Source of the DNA: Litoribacter ruber
GTDB lineage: Bacteria; Bacteroidota; Bacteroidia; Cytophagales; Cyclobacteriaceae
NCBI RefSeq assembly: GCF_018500185.1
Contig: NZ_JAHBGI010000004.1
Coordinates: 186,001 to 250,000 of the forward strand
DNA length: 64,000 bases
Direction of reading: 5' to 3'
Shown here piece by piece: positions 26,683 through 34,777 of this stretch. The position numbers and the translations under genes were made by a program. The stretch's first letter is position 1. Every line of letters starts with the position of its first letter. The notes beneath the pieces are model-generated. The model saw only the letters and a program-made list of their open reading frames with translations, was not told the DNA's origin and did not search any database.

Positions 26683-27459
26683 ATGCAAAGACGCTCCCAT
26701 ACCTACCTTTTTTGGATCCAGTACCTTGGCTATAGATACCACGGCTGGCAGAAACAAAATGGCGTGAAAACCCTTCAGGGGCAGTTGGAACGCACTTTAG
26801 GCAGGACTTTGGGCCACGATGATTTCTCCATCCTGCCAGCCGGGCGGACAGATGCGGGGGTGTCCTGTGAAAGGGGGGCTTTTGAGCTTTTCACCGTCGA
26901 GCCCATTGATCCCGAGTCCTTTCTTAAGTTGCTCAATGATTACCTGCCGTTGGATATCCGGATCTTGGCCATCGAGCCCGTACCCCTCACTTTTAATGTG
27001 ATCCAGGATGTAGCCCACAAGGAATACCGCTATTACTTCTCCCTTGGCGAAAAACCCCACCCTTTCAATGCCGCCCATATTGTCAATTTCGAGGGGCAAC
27101 TGGACGTGGAGATGATGGGAAAAGCCGCGAACCTATTTCAGGGCGAACATGATTTCAGACGGTTTTGTGTCAGGAAAAAGGTGGAGAACTACCGCAGACT
27201 GATCCTGGAATCATCCATCCACCCACTGGAGCAGCCCATGGGGTATTTCGCTCCTAAACAGGTATTTTATTACAAAGTGAAGGGCACCGGTTTCCTCACC
27301 CACCAAATCCGGCAAATGATGGGAGCCTTGGTGGAAGTGGGCATGGGAAAATTGGGTTTGGAAGATGTTGAGGAAGCGCTGAAAAGTGAGCTAATCAACC
27401 CGCTGAGCTTCTCCGTCCCCGCCCAAGGCCTGGTAATGCATGAAGTGGTGTTTAAGTAA
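26683..27459 (+). CDS. truA: tRNA pseudouridine(38-40) synthase TruA
   Basis: A 258-residue TruA-family enzyme that makes pseudouridine at positions 38-40 of the anticodon arm. The catalytic Asp57 is in PAGRTDAGVSC (usual form GRTDxGVHA, with Ser replacing the common His after the Val). Other conserved segments are YHGWQKQNGVKTLQGQLE, DYLPLDIRI, HKEYRYYF, and GTGFLTHQIRQMMGALVEVG near the C-terminus. The length is standard. It is convergent with fabI, with a repeat-rich gap between them. Confidence 0.94.
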   Translation: MQRRSHTYLFWIQYLGYRYHGWQKQNGVKTLQGQLERTLGRTLGHDDFSILPAGRTDAGVSCERGAFELFTVEPIDPESFLKLLNDYLPLDIRILAIEPVPLTFNVIQDVAHKEYRYYFSLGEKPHPFNAAHIVNFEGQLDVEMMGKAANLFQGEHDFRRFCVRKKVENYRRLILESSIHPLEQPMGYFAPKQVFYYKVKGTGFLTHQIRQMMGALVEVGMGKLGLEDVEEALKSELINPLSFSVPAQGLVMHEVVFK

Positions 27460-27611
27460 ACGTCGCTTAAATTGGTCGCAAAGTAAATTGGTCACAAAGT
27501 CTCTCGAAGTTTTAAATAAGTCACACAAAGTTTAAATAGGCGACGAGGTTAAATAGAGGGCACAATGGGCACGAAGGATTTGAAGGGCACAAAGTGAGGA
27601 GGGGCAATAAA
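27460..27611. repeat. Repeat-rich 3' region after truA
   Basis: The stretch holds several related units, such as AAATTGGTCGCAAAGT and AAATTGGTCACAAAGT next to each other, then GGGCACAATGGGCACGAAGG and GGGCACAAAGT. The reverse complement of the second kind recurs after the terminator (ACTTTGTGTCCTTCGTGGCC at about 27729). The whole reads as a degenerate, partly tandem, partly inverted repeat element related in style to the CACAGAG family. No gene is present. Confidence 0.5.
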
Positions 27612-27652
27612 AAAAGAAGCCGCATAAAGGATTCCCTTTGTGCGACTTCTTT
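27612..27652 (-). terminator. Long hairpin between truA and fabI
   Basis: AAAGAAGCCGCATAAAGG (27613-27630) pairs with CCTTTGTGCGACTTCTTT (27635-27652) with one mismatch and one G-T pair, loop ATTC. Seen from the fabI strand it is followed by a run of seven T, a good intrinsic terminator for fabI. On the truA strand the T-run is shorter. Confidence 0.7.
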
Positions 27653-27769
27653 AAAATTCATTTGGACTTTATGCCCTATTTTATTCCAAACCTTCTCCGC
27701 GAAGAAGCCTTAGTGGAACTTATTTTTTACTTTGTGTCCTTCGTGGCCAATTTGTATCGGCGAAGTGGC

Positions 27770-28588
27770 TTATTTTTTATCGCTGAACTTCTCCACGATT
27801 TCCTCTGTGATACCGGTGCAGGAATAGCCGCCGTCATGGAAGAGGTTCTGCATGTTCACAAAGCGGGTGAGGTCTGAAAACATGGCGATGATATAGTCCG
27901 CGCAGGCTTCAGATGGGGCGTTTCCAAGTGGGGAAAGGGCCTCGGCATAGTTGTAGAAGGCATCAAATCCTCCGATACCCGTGCCAGCCGTAGTTTTGGT
28001 AGGCGACTGGGAGATGGTGTTGACCCTTACGTTTTTTAGTTTCCCGAATCGGTAACCGTAGCTTCTGGCGATGCTTTCCAATATAGCCTTGGCCTCAGCC
28101 ATGTCGCTGTAGAATGGATATACACGCTGGGCGGCGATGTAGGAAAGGCCGATAATGGAACCCCACTCGTTCATCACGTCCTGCTTTTCTGCCACCTGCA
28201 TCATTTTGTGAAATGATAGCGCAGATACATCCCATGACTTCTGAACCCAGTCATAATTCAGGTCGCCGTACTCTCTACCTTTTCTTACGTTGGGTGACAT
28301 GCCGATAGAGTGCAGGAGAAAATCAAAGTTTCCGCCCAAAAATTCCTTTGCTTCTGCGTAAAGCTTCTCAATATCTTCAACAGAGGTGGCATCCGCTGGC
28401 ACCACGATGGTGTCACATTCCTTGGCCAAGTCTTGGATAGCACCCATTCGCATGGCGATAGGGGCATTGGTCAAAACGAATTTTGCACCTTGCTCCTTGG
28501 CTTTAAGGGCGGTCTTCCAGGCGATGGAGTTTTCGTCCAAGGCGCCGGTGATGATTCCTCTTTTTCCTTTCAATAAATTCTCAGACAT
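27770..28588 (-). CDS. fabI: Enoyl-[acyl-carrier-protein] reductase (NADH)
   Basis: A 272-residue FabI-type short-chain reductase, the last step of each fatty-acid elongation cycle. It has the N-terminal Rossmann pattern GIITGALDENSIAW (G-x5-S-I), LLHSIGMSP, and the FabI catalytic triad spacing Y-x9-Y-x6-K at Tyr150, Tyr160 and Lys167. The C-terminal NLFHDGGYSCTGI corresponds to the family's DGG motif. Upstream on the minus strand TAATTTTG (complement of 28623-28630) fits the -7 element exactly, but a -33 match is missing. It is separated from recN by 148 bases. Confidence 0.94.
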   Translation of the reverse strand: MSENLLKGKRGIITGALDENSIAWKTALKAKEQGAKFVLTNAPIAMRMGAIQDLAKECDTIVVPADATSVEDIEKLYAEAKEFLGGNFDFLLHSIGMSPNVRKGREYGDLNYDWVQKSWDVSALSFHKMMQVAEKQDVMNEWGSIIGLSYIAAQRVYPFYSDMAEAKAILESIARSYGYRFGKLKNVRVNTISQSPTKTTAGTGIGGFDAFYNYAEALSPLGNAPSEACADYIIAMFSDLTRFVNMQNLFHDGGYSCTGITEEIVEKFSDKK

Positions 28589-28736
28589 CGTATATCTAAA
28601 TTTGGTGGTTCTGAATGAAGGGCAAAATTAAATAATTTTAACTTAAACCCACTATTCTACCCATAACAAAGTAGTGGAAACTCACCGATAAATGGCAAAA
28701 TAAATCTGAGAATAAGGTAGTTATAAAAGTTAACCC

Positions 28737-30389
28737 TTACAGGCTGAGCAATTCTTTGGCATTTTCAAAGGCCGTGGCCGAAGGGTTGGAACCGGCGATC
28801 ATCTTGGCGATTTCCTGGATCCTCTCCTCGTTTTCCAAAAGGCGGATTTTACTGATCGTGCGGTTTGTACTGTTGTCTTTGTAGACGAAATAATGTTTTT
28901 CTCCTTTTGCAGCAACTTGTGGCAAATGGCTGATGCAAATAACTTGGTGCTTCAGGGCAATTTCCTGCATCATCTTGACCATCTGAAGGGCCACCTCTCC
29001 GGAAATTCCCGTATCAATTTCGTCAAAAATAAGCGTCGGCAGAGCCATCTTGTCGGCCATGATATATTTGATGGCAAACATCAACCTGCTGAACTCCCCT
29101 CCAGAGGCCACCTGCCTGATGGGCTGTGGTTTCACACCCTTGTTGGCTGAAAAGAGGATTTCCACCTCGTCCATGCCGGAACTGGCGGGGTCGATGCCGC
29201 TGCGGTTTACTTCAATTTTGGCATTTTCCATGCCCAGTCCTGCCAGCAGGCCAGTTACCTCATCGGCAAAAGGTTTGAAGATGCTTTGCCTGGATTTGCT
29301 AAGCTTTTCCCCCTGGGCAAAAAGCTGCTTTCTTGCCTGTTCCAATTCTGATTTAAGCTTTTCCAGCTCGTCATCCAGGTTCTCCACTTTGAGCACCTTG
29401 TCAGCAAGGTCACTTTCTATCGCCATAAGCGCTTCTACGGAATCCACCCCATGCTTTTGCTGCAGGTGATAGATCTTGCTAAGCCTTTCTCTGATGGTCT
29501 CCAACTGGTCAAAATCCACCTCAATCTTGCCGTCCTCATCTTCCAAGGTGGCGGCTATGTCTATAGCCTCGATGGCTACGCTCTGGAACCTTTCCTTCAG
29601 CTCCCCAAAGCGCTGCCCAAACTTGGAAAGTTGGTTAAGCTGCTGTTGGAGTTGGCTGATAAGATTTTGCAAGCCCATTTCCTCACCGTTGAAGATTTGC
29701 AGTGATTCGTGGATTTTAGACTTGATTTCCTCGGCGTTGTCGAGGATTTCCTGTTGCTCTTCCAGTTCCTGCTGCTCGTTTTCTTTTAACTGGAGGGTTG
29801 AAAGTTCTTCCAAGAGAAACTTGTTGAATTCTGCTTCTTTTTTTAGCTCAAAAGCCTGGGCTGAAATGTTTTCATAAGACTTTTTGGCTTTTTGAAAGGA
29901 CTTGTAACTTTGTGAATATTGGGTTTTTATTTCCTGGTTTTGGGCAAAAGCATCCAATAGGGAAAGCTGGTATTCATTGGCGCCGAGTAGCAAAGTGTCA
30001 TGTTGCGAATGCACGTCCATCAAGGCTTTGCCCAAAGTCTTTAAGGCTTCGAGTTTTACCGGGGTGTCATTGATAAAGGCGCGGGATTTTCCGGAAGGGG
30101 CTATTTCCCTACGGATGATGCAGTGGCGCTCATAGTCCAAATCGTTGGCATCAAAAAAGTCATTCAGGCCATATTCTTCAATCAGAAATTGTCCCTCGAT
30201 CACACATTTCCTTTCCTCATCAAAAAGGGACTTTACATCTGCCCGGTTGCCAAGTAGAAGTCCCACTGCCCCGAGCATGATGGATTTACCTGCGCCGGTT
30301 TCCCCGGTTATCATATTCAGCCTAGGGTCAGGCGTCATTTCTAAGGATTCAATAAGGGCATAATTGGAAATGCTAAGATTTGTAAGCAT
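28737..30389 (-). CDS. recN: DNA repair protein RecN
   Basis: A 550-residue SMC-like ATPase for double-strand break repair. The N-terminal head has LTNLSISNYALIESLEM and Walker A ITGETGAGKSIML; a long coiled coil (about residues 150-370, rich in Glu, Gln, Lys, Leu) follows; the C-terminal head has the ABC signature ASGGEFSRLMFAIK, Walker B PTLIFDEIDTGISGEVA and the H-loop ICISHLPQVAA. It lies 7 bases after the porD gene and is last in the bamD operon. Confidence 0.96.
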   Translation of the reverse strand: MLTNLSISNYALIESLEMTPDPRLNMITGETGAGKSIMLGAVGLLLGNRADVKSLFDEERKCVIEGQFLIEEYGLNDFFDANDLDYERHCIIRREIAPSGKSRAFINDTPVKLEALKTLGKALMDVHSQHDTLLLGANEYQLSLLDAFAQNQEIKTQYSQSYKSFQKAKKSYENISAQAFELKKEAEFNKFLLEELSTLQLKENEQQELEEQQEILDNAEEIKSKIHESLQIFNGEEMGLQNLISQLQQQLNQLSKFGQRFGELKERFQSVAIEAIDIAATLEDEDGKIEVDFDQLETIRERLSKIYHLQQKHGVDSVEALMAIESDLADKVLKVENLDDELEKLKSELEQARKQLFAQGEKLSKSRQSIFKPFADEVTGLLAGLGMENAKIEVNRSGIDPASSGMDEVEILFSANKGVKPQPIRQVASGGEFSRLMFAIKYIMADKMALPTLIFDEIDTGISGEVALQMVKMMQEIALKHQVICISHLPQVAAKGEKHYFVYKDNSTNRTISKIRLLENEERIQEIAKMIAGSNPSATAFENAKELLSL

Positions 30390-30396
30390 GCAGAGA

Positions 30397-31299
30397 CTAA
30401 CCTTTTAAAATATCGTTGTACTTTCTTGAATTGTTGGGGTCCACTTTGAGCAAAACGTCCACAGCCTCCTTGCGGATATCCATGGGGGCATTTTTGAAGA
30501 CTTTGCTGATCTCATCGGACTTGGCATCCATAAAGGTGATCGCCAAAATACTGTTGGGCTGGGCATCGTTAGCCGAGGCGACCTTTTTGATGGCCTCCAG
30601 CATGTTTTTGTAAGCTTCTTCAGGCTTGTTGCCTAACAAGTCCAATCCTTTTCTGTGGTAGAGATAGTAGGCATCCCTAACCGGAACCATCACCTGGGAG
30701 GTGTAAAGCTGGTCGGAAAGCCAGTAGCGGTTTCTTCGATCGCTTGGACTTTGGCTCCATCCAGGGCGAGGGGATTGCTGGGCATTGGATACGATGTTTG
30801 ACGCAATTTCAAAATAGGGGTCTCCTCCTCGAGGGGAAAAAGAATCATAATCCACCCCTATAGCAACGTAGGCATAATAGGCTAGGAGGGAGGTAATGTT
30901 GTTGAGAAATGTATTTCGGTTAAATTCAAGGGGCTGGGAATCCAGAAATTCGAAGGTCCAGCTACGGTCTGCAAAATTGAAGATCAGGCTCTCATAATTG
31001 GTGCCGTAGATCGGTCTGACGGTCTGCACCTGTACGGTGGCGTTGAAAAGCCCCACCTGGGGCATGTCGTTGATGGTGATAAGCATGTTGCCTTTTATCC
31101 TTTCTGCCGGCCTGAACTCATCATCTGTCCAGTTTCTGCCATTGAGGAATTGCTCAAAGGTGTTTTTCATGGTCTCAAAAATCTCCCTTTCCTGCGTCCT
31201 TGCCCGGTCACTGTTGATGGTGACGGTAAAGTTCAGCTCTTGGGCAAACAATTGGTTTGCCAAGAAAAAGAAGATCAATATGAGAAAGGTGTGTTTCAT
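30397..31299 (-). CDS. porD: Type IX secretion protein PorD-like (DUF4835)
   Basis: A 300-residue periplasmic protein with signal peptide MKHTFLILIFFFLANQLFAQ. The mature start ELNFTVTINSDRA and the later LNGRNWTDDEF, NMLITIND, RPIYGTNYES, LLAYYAYVAIGVDYDSFSPRGGDPYF and WLSDQLYTS match the DUF4835 family, which is named PorD in the type IX secretion system of Bacteroidota; it is needed for secretion but has no known biochemical activity. Its place between coaBC and recN is the conserved one for this family. The name is from knowledge of the family and its neighbourhood. Confidence 0.8.
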   Translation of the reverse strand: MKHTFLILIFFFLANQLFAQELNFTVTINSDRARTQEREIFETMKNTFEQFLNGRNWTDDEFRPAERIKGNMLITINDMPQVGLFNATVQVQTVRPIYGTNYESLIFNFADRSWTFEFLDSQPLEFNRNTFLNNITSLLAYYAYVAIGVDYDSFSPRGGDPYFEIASNIVSNAQQSPRPGWSQSPSDRRNRYWLSDQLYTSQVMVPVRDAYYLYHRKGLDLLGNKPEEAYKNMLEAIKKVASANDAQPNSILAITFMDAKSDEISKVFKNAPMDIRKEAVDVLLKVDPNNSRKYNDILKG

Positions 31300-31364
31300 G
31301 GATGCCAGCTAACAGGAGCCCGTGATGGCTCAAATCTCATTAAAGATAACGAAATATGGTCAAA

Positions 31365-32573
31365 TCAATTTTTCGAACTGATTTTTTTAATCGCCTGGAT
31401 GATCTGGGTGGCCACTTCTGTTTTGGGCAAAAGCATCAATGGCTCTTTATGTCCGTCTTTGAAGTAGAAAGTTACCTTGTTGGTGTCGTGCTGAAATCCC
31501 GCCCCGTTATCGTTCATGCTGTTGAGCACGACCATGTCAAAATTCTTGCGGGTGAGCTTGCCCAAGGCATTTTCTTCTTCTTGGTTGGTTTCCAGAGCGA
31601 AACCTATATGCACTTGATGTTCTTTTTTCTGTTTCCCCAGCGTGGAAGCGATGTCCACGTTCTTTTTGAGTCGGATGACCATGTCATCATCGTCTTTCTT
31701 GATTTTTTGGGTGGCGACCTCTTCAGGGGTATAGTCAGCTACTGCTGCAGCAAAAATACAGTAGTCAGACATGGGGTGGTGCTTTTTGCATGCCTCAAAC
31801 ATCTGCTCGGCACTTTTAACTGGGATGGTCGTAATGTTGTCGTGGGAAGCGGAAAGGCTACTGGGGCCCAATACCAGCTTCACATCAGCTCCGCGCTGTG
31901 CAAGTGCATTGGCCAGCGCAATTCCCATTTTTCCACTGCTATGATTTCCAATAAATCTCACTGGATCTATGGCCTCATGGGTAGGACCGGCTGTAATCAG
32001 AACGGTTTTTCCTTTAAAGTCCTGCTGGGCACTGAAATGCTCAATGACCCGCTCCACAATGTGTTCGGGCTCCATCAGTCTACCTTGCCCCATTAGGCCA
32101 CTTGCCAATTCCCCGCTTTCAGCTTCCAGGATAATGTTGCCAAATGAGGCGATTTTGTCGAGGTTGGCCTTTACGGATGGATGCTGGTACATGTCCAGAT
32201 CCATGGCAGGAGCCACCATCACCGGGCAGCGTGCGGAAAGATAGGTAGCCGTAAGCAGGTTGTCGCATCCGCCGTTGGCAAATTTACTCAGGGTGTTGGC
32301 GCTGATTGGCGCCACAAGGAAAAGGTCGGCCCAAAGCCCAAGGTCAACATGGTTGCTCCATTCACCGCTTTTGCGGTCGTAGAATGCCTCCAATACCGGT
32401 TTCTTGGATAGGGTAGCCAAAGTCAGGGGGGTAATAAAATCAAGAGCAGAAGTACTCATGATAATCTGTACTTCTGCCCCTTCCTTTACTAATAACCTGG
32501 TAAGATGGGCGGCCTTGTATGCAGCAATGCTGCCGGTGACGCCCAATAGTATCCTTTTACCTTGCAATTGCAT
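31365..32573 (-). CDS. coaBC: Bifunctional phosphopantothenoylcysteine decarboxylase/synthetase
   Basis: A 402-residue fusion enzyme of coenzyme A synthesis. The N-terminal CoaC flavoprotein domain has ILLGVTGSIAAYKAAHL, the active-site His in SNHVDLG, APISANTLSKFANGGCDNLL and VAPAMDLDMY; the C-terminal CoaB domain starts near VLITAGPTHEAIDPVRFIGNHSSGKMGIALA, has VKSAEQM and AAAVADYTPE. The order and lengths fit CoaBC. It lies between rpoZ and porD, with 2 bases between its start and the rpoZ stop. Confidence 0.96.
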   Translation of the reverse strand: MQLQGKRILLGVTGSIAAYKAAHLTRLLVKEGAEVQIIMSTSALDFITPLTLATLSKKPVLEAFYDRKSGEWSNHVDLGLWADLFLVAPISANTLSKFANGGCDNLLTATYLSARCPVMVAPAMDLDMYQHPSVKANLDKIASFGNIILEAESGELASGLMGQGRLMEPEHIVERVIEHFSAQQDFKGKTVLITAGPTHEAIDPVRFIGNHSSGKMGIALANALAQRGADVKLVLGPSSLSASHDNITTIPVKSAEQMFEACKKHHPMSDYCIFAAAVADYTPEEVATQKIKKDDDDMVIRLKKNVDIASTLGKQKKEHQVHIGFALETNQEEENALGKLTRKNFDMVVLNSMNDNGAGFQHDTNKVTFYFKDGHKEPLMLLPKTEVATQIIQAIKKISSKN

Positions 32574-32575
32574 GC

Positions 32576-32887
32576 TTACTCTTCAGGAGTTTCTACTTTT
32601 CTGAAATATACTTTTCCTTCCATAAACTCCTCCATTGCCAATGTAGTAGGCTTTGGCATTCTTTCGTAGAACTTGGAGATTTCAATCTGTTCTTTGTTTT
32701 CAAAAACTTCCTCGAGGTTGTCTACTGTAGAGGCAAACTCGGAAAGTTTGTTGTTAAGCTCTTCCTTCTGTGCGGAAGAAATCTGCTTGGCTCTTTGAGA
32801 TACCACGTGAAGGGATTCGTAAAGATTTCCAGTCTTTTCTGCGATTTTCTCTAAATCTCTGGTTACAATTGAAGGATTAATGGCCAT
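32576..32887 (-). CDS. rpoZ: RNA polymerase omega subunit (Bacteroidota type)
   Basis: A 103-residue protein, MAINPSIVTRDLEKIAEKTGNLY..., of the RpoZ type found in Bacteroidota. A central VVSQRAKQIS segment holds the conserved R-A-x-x-I omega core. Omega stabilises the beta' subunit and helps assembly of RNA polymerase. I chose the ATG at 32885-32887; the frame stays open further upstream into bamD but gives Arg/Lys-rich non-conserved sequence. It is 13 bases after the bamD stop. Confidence 0.85.
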   Translation of the reverse strand: MAINPSIVTRDLEKIAEKTGNLYESLHVVSQRAKQISSAQKEELNNKLSEFASTVDNLEEVFENKEQIEISKFYERMPKPTTLAMEEFMEGKVYFRKVETPEE

Positions 32888-32900
32888 ATTATCTGTTTTG

Positions 32901-33839
32901 TTAATTTCCTTGATTATCTGCGTTTCTAAGGGCTTCAGTAGCCTCTTTGTTTCTTTTTTCCTCTTCAGCGGCTTCCTTGGCAGCGGCCGTGCGCGCATCG
33001 TATTCTTTTTTAAGCTTCTGGTGGGCCACTAGCTCTGACTGGGTTTTGGTAAATAGATTTTCTACCTTTTTTCCGAATTCGCTGTTGGGGTATCTTCTTT
33101 TAAAAGTGTCGGCAAAATTAATGGATTGGTTAAGCCTCTCTTCTTTCTTGTTGAAGACACTTCTTTCGGCATATGCGGCACTCACTTCCACTAGTTTGTA
33201 GGCAAGCTCCTCGTTGTATTTGCTATCAGGATAGCTTTTAGCAAAATTCTGGAAGTTGATGATACATGCTCTGTAAAACTCACCTGGGAAAAGCCCTTCG
33301 GTAAGTCTGTAGTACATTTTGGACTCCTGGTAAGCTTTCTCCTCAAATCTCCTCTGAAGGTCATCGATCATGGTCATGGCCCGCTCGTATGAGTCAGACT
33401 GAGGAAAACGGTTGATGAAAAGCTGAATGGCATTTACCGCATCACGGCTACTTCTCTGGTCCAAGTTGAAATCTGGAGCGTCCAAGTAAAGTGCATAAGC
33501 GTTCATAAACAACGCCTCTTCAGCCATCGGGCTTCGGTTATAGGTGTCATAAAAGCTTTTGAAATAACCAGCTGCCTCTATGTAGCGCTTGATTCTGAAG
33601 TGGGAGTACGCATAATTGAATTCCGCCAATTCTGACCTTTCACTCCCTCTGATTACCGGCAACACCTTGTCGTAAAGGATAATTGCTTTATTATAATCAC
33701 CTTTTTCATAGTACTCATTAGCGGCACTATACAGTTTGTCCCAATCGGTGCTTTTCTCCAGTTTGTAGAATTTCCCACAGGAACTCACGGTTGCGGTAAT
33801 AAGTAAAGCGATTATATATAAAGATACTCTTTTCATCAT
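32901..33839 (-). CDS. bamD: Outer membrane assembly lipoprotein BamD
   Basis: A 312-residue TPR lipoprotein of the BAM complex, which inserts beta-barrel proteins into the outer membrane. The signal peptide ends in a lipobox SSC (cysteine at about residue 21), followed by five TPR-like repeats such as LYSAANEYYEKGDYNKAIILYDKVLP, FNYAYSHFRIKRYIEAAGYFKSFYDTY and AVNAIQLFINRFPQSDSYERA. A Lys/Glu/Ala-rich tail follows. It is the first gene of an operon with rpoZ, coaBC, porD and recN, and a near-perfect promoter lies right upstream. The start may be either of two adjacent ATG codons. Confidence 0.93.
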   Translation of the reverse strand: MMKRVSLYIIALLITATVSSCGKFYKLEKSTDWDKLYSAANEYYEKGDYNKAIILYDKVLPVIRGSERSELAEFNYAYSHFRIKRYIEAAGYFKSFYDTYNRSPMAEEALFMNAYALYLDAPDFNLDQRSSRDAVNAIQLFINRFPQSDSYERAMTMIDDLQRRFEEKAYQESKMYYRLTEGLFPGEFYRACIINFQNFAKSYPDSKYNEELAYKLVEVSAAYAERSVFNKKEERLNQSINFADTFKRRYPNSEFGKKVENLFTKTQSELVAHQKLKKEYDARTAAAKEAAEEEKRNKEATEALRNADNQGN

Positions 33840-33850
33840 AATTTAAACTG

Positions 33851-33881
33851 CAAATATAGCGGATTTTAATTCTGTATCAAA
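33851..33881 (-). promoter_or_regulatory. Promoter of the bamD operon
   Basis: On the minus strand TTTG (complement of 33878-33881) is followed after 19 bases by TATATTTG (complement of 33851-33858). Both boxes match the Bacteroidota sigma consensus exactly. Transcription would start about 7 bases further, leaving a very short leader before the bamD ATG at 33839. Confidence 0.7.
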
Positions 33882-33906
33882 TTTCTAGGCAGGTGCTTGG
33901 CGGGTC

Positions 33907-34620
33907 CTATTTTTTCACAACGAGCTTCTTGGTGACAATATTTTTGTTATCCACAATTAAGGTGTAGAAATATACCCCCGGATTGAGGTCGGCCACATTG
34001 ATGACAAGGCTGTTTTGCCTAGGGTCCAGCAAAAAGTCATAAACTGGATTACCAATAAAGCTGTTGACAACAATACGTGCATGCGCGTTCGGGTTTTTCA
34101 ATTCGTAATCTATCTGTGCAATGTTGTTGCTTGGGTTAGGGTAGGCCGCTCCGATGGCGATATCCTTATGCTGTACCTCATTGCCACTGTCGCCATTGAT
34201 CACGTTGTAGACTGCCTCCAGGATAAAGACATCCCGTGGGTTGCCCACGTTGCTGAAGTGCAGGTCGAAAGTGCCTTTGGTTTCGGTGATGCCCAATTCA
34301 AACTCCAAGTATAAGTCTGTAATCAACTCGCCGGCTTTTAAGTTCAAATTGATTTTTCCCACATCCTTTTTCAGGTTGTAGCAGTTGTCGCCGATGCAAA
34401 GTTTGAGGTTTTGGCTCGAGCCAATGTTGCCGCGGAGAAACTTAAGCGTATAAGTTTTGTCTGAGCTAGATTCGTTTTGAAGGAGGAGGGATTTTCGCTG
34501 GATAGTATTGATCGGTCCAGTAAACTCAATGGCATCATTGAGCACACGTACCTGTCTGGCTTCGGCAGGGTACTGCACAAGCATTAAAAGCATGCAGAGG
34601 AAAACACAGAGACGGTTCAT
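33907..34620 (-). CDS. Secreted protein with type A T9SS sorting domain
   Basis: A 237-residue secreted protein with signal peptide (MNRLCVFLCMLLMLVQYPAEA) and a C-terminal sorting domain of the type IX secretion system. The sorting part starts IGAAYPNPSNNIAQIDYEL and ends LNPGVYFYTLIVDNKNIVTKKLVVKK, with the typical YPNPxxN, G-x-Y-F-Y and K-x-x-V features. The N-terminal about 140 residues are a beta-rich domain with two Cys (LCIGDNCYNL). The sorting domain is expected to send it across the outer membrane, where it may be surface-attached. Function of the N-terminal domain is unknown. Confidence 0.85.
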   Translation of the reverse strand: MNRLCVFLCMLLMLVQYPAEARQVRVLNDAIEFTGPINTIQRKSLLLQNESSSDKTYTLKFLRGNIGSSQNLKLCIGDNCYNLKKDVGKINLNLKAGELITDLYLEFELGITETKGTFDLHFSNVGNPRDVFILEAVYNVINGDSGNEVQHKDIAIGAAYPNPSNNIAQIDYELKNPNAHARIVVNSFIGNPVYDFLLDPRQNSLVINVADLNPGVYFYTLIVDNKNIVTKKLVVKK

Positions 34621-34777
34621 GTAAAGTTTAATCGATAAGCCTGATAATCAATAGTGTTGCTAAGTAATATATACTATAAAACTACTGAGAAGGTTTGTAC
34701 TTTTAAAGCATTATCGGTTAAATTTCGTTAACCTCTATGAAATTTATTTGCAACATGCTCGTTGCGGGCAGATAGCG

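Noticed and set aside
31356-32096. Long plus-strand frame opposite coaBC
   Set aside because: coaBC on the other strand has full family motifs; the opposite frame is a by-product of its codon use.
32888-32998. Longer form of the omega subunit
   Set aside because: The extra residues come from the Lys/Glu/Arg-rich end of bamD read in another frame.
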